Positions 41,815 to 50,900 of a stretch of 64,000 bases of DNA are shown here, in pieces. Below the pieces are notes generated by a model. The model did no database searches. It saw only the letters and a program-made list of their open reading frames with translations, and had not been told where the DNA came from. The stretch lies in the NCBI GenBank assembly GCA_009774145.1, contig VSND01000006.1:1-64000 (forward strand), given 5' to 3'. Position 1 is the stretch's first letter. Each line of letters starts with the position of its first letter. The position numbers and the translations under genes were made by a program. This stretch comes from Lachnospiraceae bacterium (GTDB lineage Bacteria; Bacillota; Clostridia; Lachnospirales; Lachnospiraceae).

Positions 41815-43710
41815 CTATTCTGCAAATATCAGCTCCTCCTGCTGATATCCGTCTTCCTCTTCCTTCACTTTATGGAAAATCTCCATAAATTCCTTGCCGG
41901 TAATGGTCTCCTTTTCAATCAAAAACTCCGCAATCTTATCGAGGCATTTCCGGTTCTCTGACAGAAGGCGTTTTGCCTCCGCATAGGACTCTTTTAAGAT
42001 GCGCATAACCTCGCTGTCCACATCTGCGGCTGTCTCGTCACTGCAGTTCAGTACCGTTCCGTTGTTTAAGTACATGCTTTCTTTGGACTCCAGTCCCATC
42101 AGACCGAATTTTTCGGACATGCCGTACTGCGTCACCATGGCGCGCGCCATCTTGGTTGCCTGCTGAATATCATTTGCCGCGCCGGTCGTCACCGTCTCAA
42201 AGACCAGCTCTTCCGCCGCACGGCCTCCCAGATAACCGACCAGCATGGCCTCAATCTCTTTTTTCGTATTCAGATATTTCTCTTCTTCCGGCACATGCAT
42301 TACATATCCCAGGGCTCCCATGGTACGCGGAACAATGGTAATCTTCTGAACCGGTTCCGAATCCTTCTGAAGCGCGCTGACCAGCGCATGCCCCACCTCA
42401 TGATAAGAGACAATCTTACGCTCTTCCGCACTGAGAATCCGGTCCTTTTTCTCCTTGCCCATCAGAACCACTTCCACCGATTCGAACAGATCCTTCTGAG
42501 ACACTGCCTGCCTGCCGTTTTTCACGGCCAGAATCGCGGCCTCATTGATCATATTCGCCAGATCAGAACCTACCGCCCCGCTGGTAGCCAGCGCAATCGC
42601 TTCCAGATCCACAGATTCATCCAGACGCACATTTTTGGCATGAACTTTCAGCACATCCGTACGGCCCTTCAGATCCGGGCGTTCCACAACGATCCGGCGG
42701 TCAAAACGTCCCGGACGAAGCAGCGCCTGATCCAGAATCTCCGGGCGGTTGGTCGCTGCCAGAACCAGACATGCCTTATTGCTCTCAAAGCCATCCATCT
42801 CTGCCAGAAGCTGGTTCAGCGTCTGCTCCCGCTCGTCATTTCCGCCCAGCTTCGAGTCACGGCTCTTGCCGATGGCATCAATCTCATCAATAAAAATAAT
42901 GCACGGCGCATTCTTTTTTGCCTCGTCAAACAGATCCCGGACACGGGAAGCGCCTACACCGACAAACATCTCTACAAAATCCGAGCCGGACAGAGAGAAA
43001 AACGGCACATGCGCCTCTCCTGCAACTGCCTTTGCCAGCAGCGTCTTACCGGTTCCGGGCGGCCCCACGAGAAGCGCGCCCTTGGGAAGTTTTGCCCCGA
43101 TCTCCGCATACCGTTCCGGATTGTGCAGAAAATCCACCACTTCCACCAGTGATTCCTTGGCTTCCTCCTGTCCTGCCACATCTTTGAAGGTCACTCCGGT
43201 CTCTTTTTCAATATAGACTTTTGCCTTGCTCTTGCCGACTCCCATCATTCCGCCGCCGCCCATCCGGCGCATCAGATAGCCAAATGCCACCCAGATCAAA
43301 AGCAGCGGAAGCAGACTCCAGACCACCTGCCAGACCAGAGTGGAGAAGGTATCCTGAATATAGGGAGTGATCTCCACCTTTTTTTCCTTCAGAAGCGGCA
43401 GCAGCGCTTCATCCTCCATCTTTCCCGTAAAATAAGTAATCTCTGCATTTTCTACCGGCTGGGTCCTCGGAGTGATCTCCCAGGTAAGACCGGTGTCCTC
43501 TACCTTTTCTACCTTATCCTCCTCAAGCATCTCAATAAATTCGTTGTAGCTGATCTCTTTTGAGCCCGCATCCTTCATGAAATTCTGTATGAAGTTCAGG
43601 GCCAGAAAGCTCGCCAGCATAAAAACTGCAAATATGATAATGCTCTGGCGGTTCTTTGGTCCTTTTTGATTGTTATCTCCAGATCCTGATGGAGTATTTT
43701 TATCATTCAT
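41815..43710 (-). CDS. ftsH: ATP-dependent zinc metalloprotease FtsH
   Basis: A 631-residue membrane protease for quality control. Two transmembrane segments (about 25-45 and 130-150) flank an extracytoplasmic domain; the AAA domain has GPPGTGKTLLAKAVAGEA (about 217) and FIDEIDAIG (about 275); the zinc site is HEVGH (about 434). The start MNDKNTPSGSGD at 43710 follows AAGGAGGAG. The promoter is at 43740-43768. Full length. Transcribed with or just ahead of uvrC. Confidence 0.96.
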   Translation of the reverse strand: MNDKNTPSGSGDNNQKGPKNRQSIIIFAVFMLASFLALNFIQNFMKDAGSKEISYNEFIEMLEEDKVEKVEDTGLTWEITPRTQPVENAEITYFTGKMEDEALLPLLKEKKVEITPYIQDTFSTLVWQVVWSLLPLLLIWVAFGYLMRRMGGGGMMGVGKSKAKVYIEKETGVTFKDVAGQEEAKESLVEVVDFLHNPERYAEIGAKLPKGALLVGPPGTGKTLLAKAVAGEAHVPFFSLSGSDFVEMFVGVGASRVRDLFDEAKKNAPCIIFIDEIDAIGKSRDSKLGGNDEREQTLNQLLAEMDGFESNKACLVLAATNRPEILDQALLRPGRFDRRIVVERPDLKGRTDVLKVHAKNVRLDESVDLEAIALATSGAVGSDLANMINEAAILAVKNGRQAVSQKDLFESVEVVLMGKEKKDRILSAEERKIVSYHEVGHALVSALQKDSEPVQKITIVPRTMGALGYVMHVPEEEKYLNTKKEIEAMLVGYLGGRAAEELVFETVTTGAANDIQQATKMARAMVTQYGMSEKFGLMGLESKESMYLNNGTVLNCSDETAADVDSEVMRILKESYAEAKRLLSENRKCLDKIAEFLIEKETITGKEFMEIFHKVKEEEDGYQQEELIFAE

Positions 43711-43739
43711 CTTTCTCCTCCTTGCGCATAGCACTTCCT

Positions 43740-43768
43740 ATTATAGTGAACCTTCATTTTAAAATCAA
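43740..43768 (-). promoter_or_regulatory. ftsH promoter
   Basis: Minus strand: TTGATT (43763-43768), 17 bp, TATAAT (43740-43745), 30 bp before the start codon. Confidence 0.7.
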
Positions 43769-43957
43769 TACACCTTATGAGAAATTTTGTCTTCCTTTTC
43801 TAAAATAAATATAAAAATCATGGTTTTTTTCCGGGATGCCGCTGAAAAACAGGTGGATTTTTTCCTGCGGATAAGCTATAATGAAAAGAGTTTTTTATTT
43901 CTGAACTTTCAGTTCGTAACTATTCATCACAGATACTTTCAGGAGGAATTGTATTAT

Positions 43958-45583
43958 ATGCCAGTCAAGTACGTATTTGTTACAGGAGGAGTTGTATCAG
44001 GCCTTGGAAAAGGAATCACTGCCGCTTCTCTGGGACGGCTCTTAAAAGCGCGCGGCTACAAAGTCACCATGCAGAAATTCGACCCGTATATCAACATCGA
44101 CCCTGGAACCATGAATCCGGTGCAGCACGGCGAAGTCTTCGTCACGGATGACGGCGCTGAGACAGATCTGGATCTGGGACATTATGAGCGTTTTATCGAC
44201 GAAAGCCTGGACAAGAACTCCAACGTTACCACCGGCAAGGTATACTGGTCCGTCCTGCAGAAGGAGCGCCGGGGCGATTACGGCGGCGGTACTGTACAGG
44301 TCATCCCTCACATTACCAACGAGATCAAGAGCCGGTTTTATCGGAATTTCACGTCGGAAGACATGCATATCGCCATCATTGAGACCGGAGGTACGGTGGG
44401 CGATATCGAGAGTCAGCCTTTCCTGGAAGCCATCCGGCAGTTTCAGCACGAAGTGGGACATGACAACGCCATCATCATCCATGTAACTCTGATTCCTTAT
44501 CTGAAAGCTTCCGGAGAGATGAAGACCAAACCCACGCAGGCATCGGTCAAGGAACTGCAGGGCATGGGCATCCAGCCGGATATCATCGTCTGCCGCACGG
44601 AGCTTCCGCTGGAAAAAGGAATTAAAGACAAGATCGCCCTGTTCTGCAACGTACCGAAAAACCACGTACTGCAGAATCTCGATGTGGAATATCTGTACGA
44701 AGCGCCCCTTGCCATGGAGGAAGAGCATCTGGCTCAGGTAGCCTGTGAATGCTTAAACCTTCCCTGCCCCGAACCTGACCTTACCGACTGGACCGAGATG
44801 GTCAACAAACTGCGGCATCCGGTGACGGAAGTGACGGTCGCCCTTGTGGGAAAATACATCCAGCTGCACGACGCCTATATCTCGGTGGTAGAAGCCCTGA
44901 AACACGGTGGCATCGACAACCGGGCAGTGGTAAATATCAAATGGATCGATTCTGAACTTGTCACAGAGGAAAATGCAGAGGAACTCTTTGGAGATGTATC
45001 CGGCATTCTGGTACCCGGCGGTTTCGGAGACCGGGGCATCGACGGGAAGATCACTGCCATCCGCTATGCCCGTGAGCGTCAGATCCCGTTCCTCGGACTA
45101 TGCCTTGGCATGCAGCTCGCCATTGTGGAATATGCGCGTCATGTGGCAGATCTGGAAGATGCACACAGTATGGAACTGAATCCCAATACGCCTTATCCGG
45201 TCATCGCCCTGATGCCTGATCAGAACGGAGTGGAGGATATCGGCGGAACTCTGCGGCTTGGTTCCTGTCCCTGTGTACTGAATAAACATACGAAAGCATA
45301 TGCACTGTACAAAAGTGAACAGATCGAAGAGCGTCATCGTCATCGTTACGAGGTCAATAATGATTACCGCTCTGTCCTGACCGAACACGGACTGATCCTG
45401 TCCGGACTGTCGCCGGACGGACGGATCGTGGAGATGATCGAACTGAAGGAGCATCCTTTCTTCCTTGCGACACAGGCGCATCCGGAGCTGAAGTCCCGGC
45501 CCAACCGGCCGCATCCGCTGTTCAAGGGATTTGTGGAGGCGGCGCTGAAGATGCAGGCTCCGGATCAGGAGAAAACACAGTAA
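43958..45583 (+). CDS. pyrG: CTP synthase
   Basis: A 541-residue glutamine-dependent enzyme making CTP from UTP. The synthase domain starts FVTGGVVSGLGKGITAASLG (6-25) with DPYINIDPGTMNP; the glutaminase domain has nucleophile Cys in GLCLGMQLA (about 381) and the His-Glu pair HPELKSRPNRPHP (about 511). AGGAGG at 43941-43946 sets the ATG at 43958. A TATAAT at 43877-43882 is a likely -10. No attenuator hairpin with a T-run is obvious in the leader. Confidence 0.97.
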   Translation: MPVKYVFVTGGVVSGLGKGITAASLGRLLKARGYKVTMQKFDPYINIDPGTMNPVQHGEVFVTDDGAETDLDLGHYERFIDESLDKNSNVTTGKVYWSVLQKERRGDYGGGTVQVIPHITNEIKSRFYRNFTSEDMHIAIIETGGTVGDIESQPFLEAIRQFQHEVGHDNAIIIHVTLIPYLKASGEMKTKPTQASVKELQGMGIQPDIIVCRTELPLEKGIKDKIALFCNVPKNHVLQNLDVEYLYEAPLAMEEEHLAQVACECLNLPCPEPDLTDWTEMVNKLRHPVTEVTVALVGKYIQLHDAYISVVEALKHGGIDNRAVVNIKWIDSELVTEENAEELFGDVSGILVPGGFGDRGIDGKITAIRYARERQIPFLGLCLGMQLAIVEYARHVADLEDAHSMELNPNTPYPVIALMPDQNGVEDIGGTLRLGSCPCVLNKHTKAYALYKSEQIEERHRHRYEVNNDYRSVLTEHGLILSGLSPDGRIVEMIELKEHPFFLATQAHPELKSRPNRPHPLFKGFVEAALKMQAPDQEKTQ

Positions 45584-45597
45584 AAATCCGTCAGACA

Positions 45598-45631
45598 AAG
45601 AACCGCTTCTGCCAGGGCAGAAGCGGTTCTT
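45598..45631 (+). terminator. pyrG terminator
   Basis: AAGAACCGCTTCTGCC (45598-45613) pairs with GGCAGAAGCGGTTCTT (45616-45631), a near-perfect 14-16-bp stem 15 bp after pyrG; a modest T-rich stretch follows at about 45640. Confidence 0.75.
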
Positions 45632-45677
45632 ATCCAGTCCTTTTGTTTTCAGCAGTGAAGGGAATCTACGATTTCCT

Positions 45678-45945
45678 TCATTTTTTCCAGCCTGACCTGA
45701 CCTCCTTTAATAATGGTTTTAAATGTGCCCTTGCTCTTTTTAGACGCTGCAAAATGGTTGACTCCTTCTGATTCAGAACACCGGCAATTTCTTTTACAGA
45801 TAATTCCTGATAATAATACAGCAAAATCACTTCTTTGTATTTCGGTGACAGTTTCATAATCTGCTGAGAGATCATTTCATTCTCCAAAAGTGTTTCATAA
45901 AGATCCTTTGCTTCTTTTTCCGGAAAAAAATCCACGCAAATCATA
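45678..45945 (-). pseudogene. C-terminal stump of an ECF-like sigma factor
   Basis: The frame ending at 45678 encodes KLSPKYKEVILLYYYQELSV-type sigma region 4, with the recognition helix in IAGVLNQKESTILQRLKRAR. Everything N-terminal of FFPEKEAKDLYETLLENEMI is absent: at about 45940 the text becomes the end of an ABC permease gene. Region 2 is lost, so it cannot act as a sigma factor. It marks the left edge of the accessory island. Confidence 0.7.
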
Positions 45946-46914
45946 GAGCGAGAACCACACAATACAGTGGACCGTCAGAATGCCAACGTCCTTTACCGCC
46001 GTTCCCGTGTTCCCGGCGGACAGTGCCATAATGCCATCAAAAGCGGGCTGGGATGGGACAATATTGCAAATGACCGCCAACGGCCCGCTCGGCCCAATCA
46101 GAGCGCATAAAATGGGGACTGCCAAAAACAGCAGCATGACGATCTTGATATAGACCACGCCGATCATCAGACCCTCGGAGAGCTTACCGATAAACAGGCC
46201 AGTCAGTGCAGCCACAAAGGACGACAGCACAATCAGCGCCAGCAGCAGCCCGAAATTTTGCCAGGACAATCGGAAACAGATACACGCCGTTACAATAGAA
46301 GACAGGCTGCCAAAGAGAAAGCCCACTACGACTTTCTGAAAAATGTACTGACCGGGTGTCATAGGCAGGATTTCGTTGATGAAAGCTACGCCGTCCTCTT
46401 TTTCGGAAATGATGTTCATGGCATTGAACGTACAGCCCATAAACATAGCCACGATCAGCACGGCGGGGATGAAAATGTCTTGAAAACGTTCCAGAATGTC
46501 AGGGCGTTCCAGCGTCAAAACTTTCACCAGCTCCGCTTCTGCCCGCTGTTCATAGAGCGCCGGGAGTGTAGCCGCCGCCTGCTGAAAAATGTCCAGCTCG
46601 TCCCCGCTGATTGCAGTTTTGATGCTGTCCCCGTCTGCTTTCACGCCAATGACATTGGTAGACGGTTCTTTGACGGCGGCGGTCAGTTCTTCCTGTGTCC
46701 CATAGACCGTTACCGGGCCGTACCGCTCCAGCCATGTGACTGTCTGCGGGGAGAGGTCGTTTTCCAGTACACCGAAATGCAGTTCCCCCAAGGTGGACAG
46801 ATCAATGGAACCCATAAAATTCAATGCCGCGGCGACCAGGATGGGCAGCAGGAACGTCATCAGACAGAATTTATCCCGCAAAACACTTTTCAGTTGATAT
46901 GTTAAGCCTTTCAC
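45895..46914 (-). CDS. ABC-2 type permease, second subunit
   Basis: A 339-residue membrane protein starting MKGLTYQLKSVLRDKFCLMT, with one N-terminal transmembrane segment, a large outer loop (about 40-155) and five C-terminal transmembrane segments (about 160-315), the ABC-2 exporter layout. The last 17 residues (LRGFFSGKRSKGSL) read into sigma-factor DNA, so the natural C-terminus is replaced. It follows the first permease by 3 bp and is the last gene of the transporter operon. Possible substrates: peptide antibiotic, lipid or drug; not decided. Confidence 0.8.
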   Translation of the reverse strand: MKGLTYQLKSVLRDKFCLMTFLLPILVAAALNFMGSIDLSTLGELHFGVLENDLSPQTVTWLERYGPVTVYGTQEELTAAVKEPSTNVIGVKADGDSIKTAISGDELDIFQQAAATLPALYEQRAEAELVKVLTLERPDILERFQDIFIPAVLIVAMFMGCTFNAMNIISEKEDGVAFINEILPMTPGQYIFQKVVVGFLFGSLSSIVTACICFRLSWQNFGLLLALIVLSSFVAALTGLFIGKLSEGLMIGVVYIKIVMLLFLAVPILCALIGPSGPLAVICNIVPSQPAFDGIMALSAGNTGTAVKDVGILTVHCIVWFSLYDLRGFFSGKRSKGSL

Positions 46915-46917
46915 GCC

Positions 46918-47910
46918 TCACCCCTCCTTTCCGATTTCCCGGTGAAATGCACGCCGTACCGCCAGGAACAGCAGCACGATTATACCGACAGCGCCGACAT
47001 AACAGGCAAGAGAAATGTCCGCTCCAAAATAAGCGTTTTTCAGGCCCATATAGACGTGATAGAACGGATGACAGCCAATCCAGTCAAATTTGATTGATGT
47101 ATTGGCGGATAAAAATACGGGGGTCGCGGCGAAAATGGCGATCACCAGATAGGCCAGCGTAAATTGCCGAAAATCTTTCAGCAGCAGGGCGCAGAGTAAA
47201 CCCACCAGGGCCATCATCAGCGACAGGATGGCCGTCTGGAGCAGGACGGCGGGCAGCACCGCCGCTCCGTCGGTCAGCCCTACGTTCAGCAGGGTAAGCA
47301 GCACCGCAAAGGCCAGATCGGAGAGCAGGAACACCGCCAGCTTGGACAGGAGGAACAAGTCTTTTTGCACCGGGAGAATGGCGTGGACACGAATGACCCC
47401 CATGCCCTTTTCCTTGAACAGTACGGCGGCAATGCCTAAAAATCCCACAGCGGCCAGCTCGAAAAACAGCAGCTCACAGGTAATCTCTTTCCTCGCTTTT
47501 TGTTCCGGCGTATTTGTGCCAAGTACCTCCGGGGCGGGGCTGGCCGAGGGCCGCAGAAGGGACAGGGCGTAATCCGCCCGGTGGCGGTCAATGTGTTCCG
47601 CACCTTTATAGAGTACCACTTGCACTTCCCCGGCGCTGGCGTCCAGCCCCACGCCGTTGGCGTCAGAGAGCAGGACGGCGTCCATGTTCTCCATGGAGAA
47701 AACAGTCTGCACCAGGGGCGATTTTTCCGCCTGCGTCCCCGCTGGGTCGTAGAGATACACATTATAGGGCGGCATCTGCATAAAACGGATATAACCCAGG
47801 TTCACATAGGCCGTATAAAGGATCAGAAAGCCTATCGCCATCAGAAAGAATTTCCCCGACATCAGCATCCGGCAGTCCTTTTTGAACAGGGCGCAAAATC
47901 CTTTTCCCAT
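46918..47910 (-). CDS. ABC-2 type permease, first subunit
   Basis: A 330-residue membrane protein with an N-terminal anchor (about 16-36; MLMSGKFFLMAIGFLILYTA), an outer domain (about 37-150) and a block of five or six transmembrane segments from about 155 to 315. The start overlaps the ATPase gene's stop by one base. With the next permease it would form the heteromeric channel of an exporter. It has no recognisable substrate signature. Confidence 0.85.
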   Translation of the reverse strand: MGKGFCALFKKDCRMLMSGKFFLMAIGFLILYTAYVNLGYIRFMQMPPYNVYLYDPAGTQAEKSPLVQTVFSMENMDAVLLSDANGVGLDASAGEVQVVLYKGAEHIDRHRADYALSLLRPSASPAPEVLGTNTPEQKARKEITCELLFFELAAVGFLGIAAVLFKEKGMGVIRVHAILPVQKDLFLLSKLAVFLLSDLAFAVLLTLLNVGLTDGAAVLPAVLLQTAILSLMMALVGLLCALLLKDFRQFTLAYLVIAIFAATPVFLSANTSIKFDWIGCHPFYHVYMGLKNAYFGADISLACYVGAVGIIVLLFLAVRRAFHREIGKEG

Positions 47911-48758
47911 CAGGACAGCCCCCTTCCCGTGTACTGGATAAACATATCCTCCAAAGTCGGCTCCTGGGAGTGGATGCTGATGATTTCGTTATGGGCAAAG
48001 GGAATGCCCGCCTCCAGTTCCAGGGCCTTGATGGTTTTCGTTTCCCGCTGTCCCTGATACAGATAGTCGATTACAACCCGGTGGTTGCTGTTTTTCTCTT
48101 TCAGATTTTTGGGCGTATCCAAAGCGACAATGTTGCCGTTGGAGATGAACGCCACCCGGTCGCACAGGAGGTCGGCGTCCACCATGTTATGGGTGGTGAC
48201 AAAAACCGTGGTTCCCTTTTTCCGCTCCTGCTCGATAATCCTTCGGAACAGCACCGCGCCGGAGGGGTCAAGGCCGCTGGTGGGTTCGTCCAGGAACAGC
48301 AGCCGGGGATTGCTCACCAGCGCCCGGGCCAGGCTCACTCGCTGTCGCATCCCCTTGGAGCAGGAGGACACCGGCTTTTTCAGAAAGTCCGGCTTAAATT
48401 CCAGCGCATCCAGCAGTTCCCCCACATCCCGCCGCTGCTCCCTGGGATAGAACGAGGCGAAATAGTTCAGATTGTCCACGGCGCTCAAATTGGCGTACAG
48501 ATAGGGAAACTCAAACAGAACGCCAATCTTCTGAAAAAATTCCTGGCCGTAGGCGGCGGAAATGTCCTGCCCAAACAGGGAAACCTTGCCGCCGTGACCC
48601 TTCAAAATTCCAGTCAGAATTTTTTGGGTTGTGGACTTCCCGGAGCCGTTCGGCCCCAGGAAGCCGAAAATCTCCCCGTCCTCCACGGTGAAGTCCAGGC
48701 CGTGAAGGGCCTGTTTGTCTTTGCCGTAGAAAAACGTCAGGTTTTTGACCTCGATCAC
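47910..48758 (-). CDS. ABC transporter ATP-binding subunit
   Basis: A 282-residue ATPase. Walker A GPNGSGKSTTQKIL (about 36-49), Q-loop near GVLFEFPYLYANLS, signature SSCSKGMRQRVSLARALVSN (about 132; the usual LSGGQ is replaced by CSKGM), and Walker B LLFLDEPTSGLDPSG (about 153). The start is GTG at 48758, four bases overlapping the stop of the small membrane-protein gene. It energises the two ABC-2 permeases downstream. Similar bacterial exporters confer immunity to peptide antibiotics or drugs. Confidence 0.9.
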   Translation of the reverse strand: MIEVKNLTFFYGKDKQALHGLDFTVEDGEIFGFLGPNGSGKSTTQKILTGILKGHGGKVSLFGQDISAAYGQEFFQKIGVLFEFPYLYANLSAVDNLNYFASFYPREQRRDVGELLDALEFKPDFLKKPVSSCSKGMRQRVSLARALVSNPRLLFLDEPTSGLDPSGAVLFRRIIEQERKKGTTVFVTTHNMVDADLLCDRVAFISNGNIVALDTPKNLKEKNSNHRVVIDYLYQGQRETKTIKALELEAGIPFAHNEIISIHSQEPTLEDMFIQYTGRGLS

Positions 48759-48907
48759 TCGTCGTCACCCCACTTTCCGCGCCGGCCCTTTTTCTGCTCC
48801 TGCTGACGTTTGCTCCACCACTTCATAAACTTGACCTTGAAAGGAATGGAGATAATCAGCACCGCCACGATTACCAACCACCAGTACCACTGCAATCCTG
48901 AGAACAT
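48755..48907 (-). CDS. 50-residue single-pass membrane protein
   Basis: A short gene reading MFSGLQWYWWLVIVAVLIIS, then a basic cytoplasmic tail (FMKWWSKRQQEQKKGRRGKW...DDE). It has one transmembrane helix (about 7-25) rich in Trp. GGGAGG lies 7 bp before the ATG and its TGA overlaps the GTG of the ATPase gene, so it is the first gene of the transporter operon and translationally coupled. The sequence shows no enzymatic motif; a transporter or kinase accessory is inferred from position. Confidence 0.8.
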   Translation of the reverse strand: MFSGLQWYWWLVIVAVLIISIPFKVKFMKWWSKRQQEQKKGRRGKWGDDE

Positions 48908-48925
48908 AAAAAACCTCCCTATGTT

Positions 48926-48989
48926 AAGATAGGGAGAGTTTAGAGGGCCGGTGTGAAACTGGTGTGATGCCGCTGTGAAATCCGTGTGA
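48926..48989 (-). promoter_or_regulatory. Response-regulator operator array and transporter promoter
   Basis: On the plus strand TGTGA occurs at 48952, 48963, 48974 and 48985, each exactly 11 bp apart, with a fifth at 48998 (13 bp). On the minus strand these are TCACA half-sites leading to a -10 TATCTT at 48926-48931, and the last repeat covers the -35 position. OmpR/VanR-type regulators bind such 11-bp direct repeats. The -10 also sits in a palindrome CTCCCTAT / ATAGGGAG (48915-48936). Confidence 0.75.
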
Positions 48990-48991
48990 AA

Positions 48992-50062
48992 TTATTCTGT
49001 GACGGGGATGGAGAAACAGAACCGTACTCCATCGTCCTGGTTTTCTGCACCGTAAGGAAGATTTTGCATGGACAGGATTTGTGCCACGATGGACAGCCCC
49101 AGCCCGGAACCGCTGTACTCTGCGCCGCTGTCCCGGTAGAATTTTGTCCATATTTCAGGCAGGTCACTTTCTGGAATGGGTCGGCCCTGATTGAAGATGG
49201 AGAAATGCAGTGCCCCATCATCCACTGTCAGCTGCAACCGCAGAACGCCGCCGGGATACACATTTTTCCTGGCGTTGACGATCAGGTTGCCCAAGACCTG
49301 CTCCATGCGTCTCCTGTCTGTCCGAACAAAAATCTTTTGCTCCGGCAGCTCATATTGCAGCTCAAAATCGGTGTCCGGGGCGTCGATCAGGAGCCGCCCG
49401 GCTACCGTTTCCGCCAGCTCTACAAAGTCAAACCGGGAAATGTTCAGGCTTGCGGCCCCGCTTTCCAGCGCCGACAAGTCCAGCAGGGTCACAATCAGGT
49501 CATTCATGCGTTCCACTTCGGAGACAATCACCTGGGCGTATTTCTGCTTTTTGGCCTCATCCGCTTCGTCCTGCAAGCCCTCGGCGTAGGCCCGGATAAT
49601 GCCCAGCGGGGTTTTCATTTCATGGGAAAGGCTGTCCACCAGTTCTTTGCGCTCGGCCAGAAGAAGCCGTTCCTTTTCCACGTCCTTTTCAAGCTGCGCG
49701 TTTGCATCCTCCAACCGGGCAAGGGCCTGTTGCAGATTTTCAGCCATTGTGTTCAGGCTGGCAGACAATTCCCCAAATTCATCCGTTGAAACAAGATCGC
49801 AGAGAGCAGAAAAGTCCAGTCCCGCCATGCGTTTTGCAGAAGCGTTGAGCTTGTCAATCGGTTTTGTGATAAAGCGGCCCATAAGAAAGTCGATGCCGAT
49901 AATCAGCAAAAACACAAACCCCAGCCAGATTAGAAAAGAAGCATCTTTACTGACCGGCAAGCCGGTGGAGAAAATGTAGGAAAAGATCAACACAGCTCCC
50001 GCCAGCTTGGAGAGCATCAAAATCTTTTTCCGGACAGTACGGAGTGAAAATGCTTCTTTCAT
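48992..50062 (-). CDS. HAMP-type sensor histidine kinase
   Basis: A 356-residue kinase with two N-terminal transmembrane segments separated by only about 10 residues (about 15-35 and 45-60), so almost no sensor domain outside. HAMP region about 60-115 (FITKPIDKLNASAKRM), phosphoacceptor in DSLSHEMKTPLG (about 144), N-box NLIVNARKNVYPGG (about 257; usual NLLxNA), G-box YSGSGLGLSIV (about 317). The intramembrane-sensing style is typical for kinases that guard against cell-envelope drugs, often with an ABC transporter as true sensor. Its start overlaps the regulator gene by 4 bp. Confidence 0.9.
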   Translation of the reverse strand: MKEAFSLRTVRKKILMLSKLAGAVLIFSYIFSTGLPVSKDASFLIWLGFVFLLIIGIDFLMGRFITKPIDKLNASAKRMAGLDFSALCDLVSTDEFGELSASLNTMAENLQQALARLEDANAQLEKDVEKERLLLAERKELVDSLSHEMKTPLGIIRAYAEGLQDEADEAKKQKYAQVIVSEVERMNDLIVTLLDLSALESGAASLNISRFDFVELAETVAGRLLIDAPDTDFELQYELPEQKIFVRTDRRRMEQVLGNLIVNARKNVYPGGVLRLQLTVDDGALHFSIFNQGRPIPESDLPEIWTKFYRDSGAEYSGSGLGLSIVAQILSMQNLPYGAENQDDGVRFCFSIPVTE

Positions 50063-50727
50063 GCCGTCACCTCGAATTTATAGCCAGAGCGTATCAGTGT
50101 GACGATATGCCTGCCTTCGTTCCCCAGCTTTTGCCGCAGGGTTTTGATGTGGGTGTCCACAGTGCGGGTCGTTCCCTCGAAGTCATAGCCCCATACACGA
50201 TTTAGAAGCTGCTCCCGATTGAATATCTGCCCAGGGTTTGCCATCAAAAAGGCGAGTAGTTCATACTCCTTATGGGTCAAGGTGATCTCCTGACCGCCAA
50301 GATAAACCTTGTGTGCGTTGGGGTGGAGCATGATTTTTCCGGCGGTGATCGCTCCGGCAGAAGCGGGGAAGGAACGGCGCAGGAGGGCGTTCACCTTTGC
50401 CAGCAGCACCCTGGGGCTGAATGGCTTTGTCATATAGTCGTCTGCCCCGTAATCGTAGCCTCTCAGTTTATCGTCCTCCGCACTCCTGGCGGTGAGCATG
50501 ATAATGGGCATATCGCTCATTTCCCGCGCCATCTTACAGACGGAAAAGCCGTCCAGATGGGGCATCATCACATCCAGGATTATCAAGTCCATAGGATGAT
50601 TTTTCAGCGTGACAAGAGCATCTATGCCATCGTCTGCGGTAAAGCAGGTGTGCCCGCCCTTCCGCATATAGTCCGCGATGATGTCCTGCATGGCTTTTTC
50701 GTCTTCAACAATTAAAATGTTTGCCAT
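50059..50727 (-). CDS. OmpR/VanR-type response regulator
   Basis: A 222-residue regulator: receiver domain with acidic pocket EDE (7-9), phosphoacceptor Asp in LIILDVMMPHLDG (about 53) and Lys in TKPFSPRVL (about 102), then a winged-helix DNA-binding domain (about 130-220; LTHKEYELLAFLMANPGQIF, TVDTHIKTLRQKLG). It heads the accessory-island operon. It most likely binds the 11-bp repeat array at 48952-48989 to induce the transporter genes. TATAAT at 50767-50772 (minus) may be its -10. Confidence 0.92.
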   Translation of the reverse strand: MANILIVEDEKAMQDIIADYMRKGGHTCFTADDGIDALVTLKNHPMDLIILDVMMPHLDGFSVCKMAREMSDMPIIMLTARSAEDDKLRGYDYGADDYMTKPFSPRVLLAKVNALLRRSFPASAGAITAGKIMLHPNAHKVYLGGQEITLTHKEYELLAFLMANPGQIFNREQLLNRVWGYDFEGTTRTVDTHIKTLRQKLGNEGRHIVTLIRSGYKFEVTA

Positions 50728-50845
50728 AGGGCCTCCTGATCACTGGTTGATTTTATGTTCCCTTTCATTATATTTTGCTTCACCTGAAAATGCAGGAGTG
50801 CCTCTTTTGCACCATTTCCAGGGGACACACTAAACGGCTGGCAGG

Positions 50846-50900
50846 GCAAGTGTATAACACTTGCGATTTTCGACTTGCGAAAATGCTTGTTGGGATGCCC
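50846..50900. other. Possible relic oriT of a conjugative element
   Basis: GCAAGTGT-ATA-ACACTTGC (50846-50864) is a perfect 8-bp palindrome, followed by ATTTTCG (50866-50872) / CGAAAAT (50878-50884) and TTGTTGGGATGCCCCAAACC. I recall this order upstream of the MobC/relaxase genes of Tn1549-type integrative elements. No relaxase or integrase remains; the native lsrF stop follows at 50954. If right, it is the scar of an element that brought in the transporter island. Confidence 0.45.
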
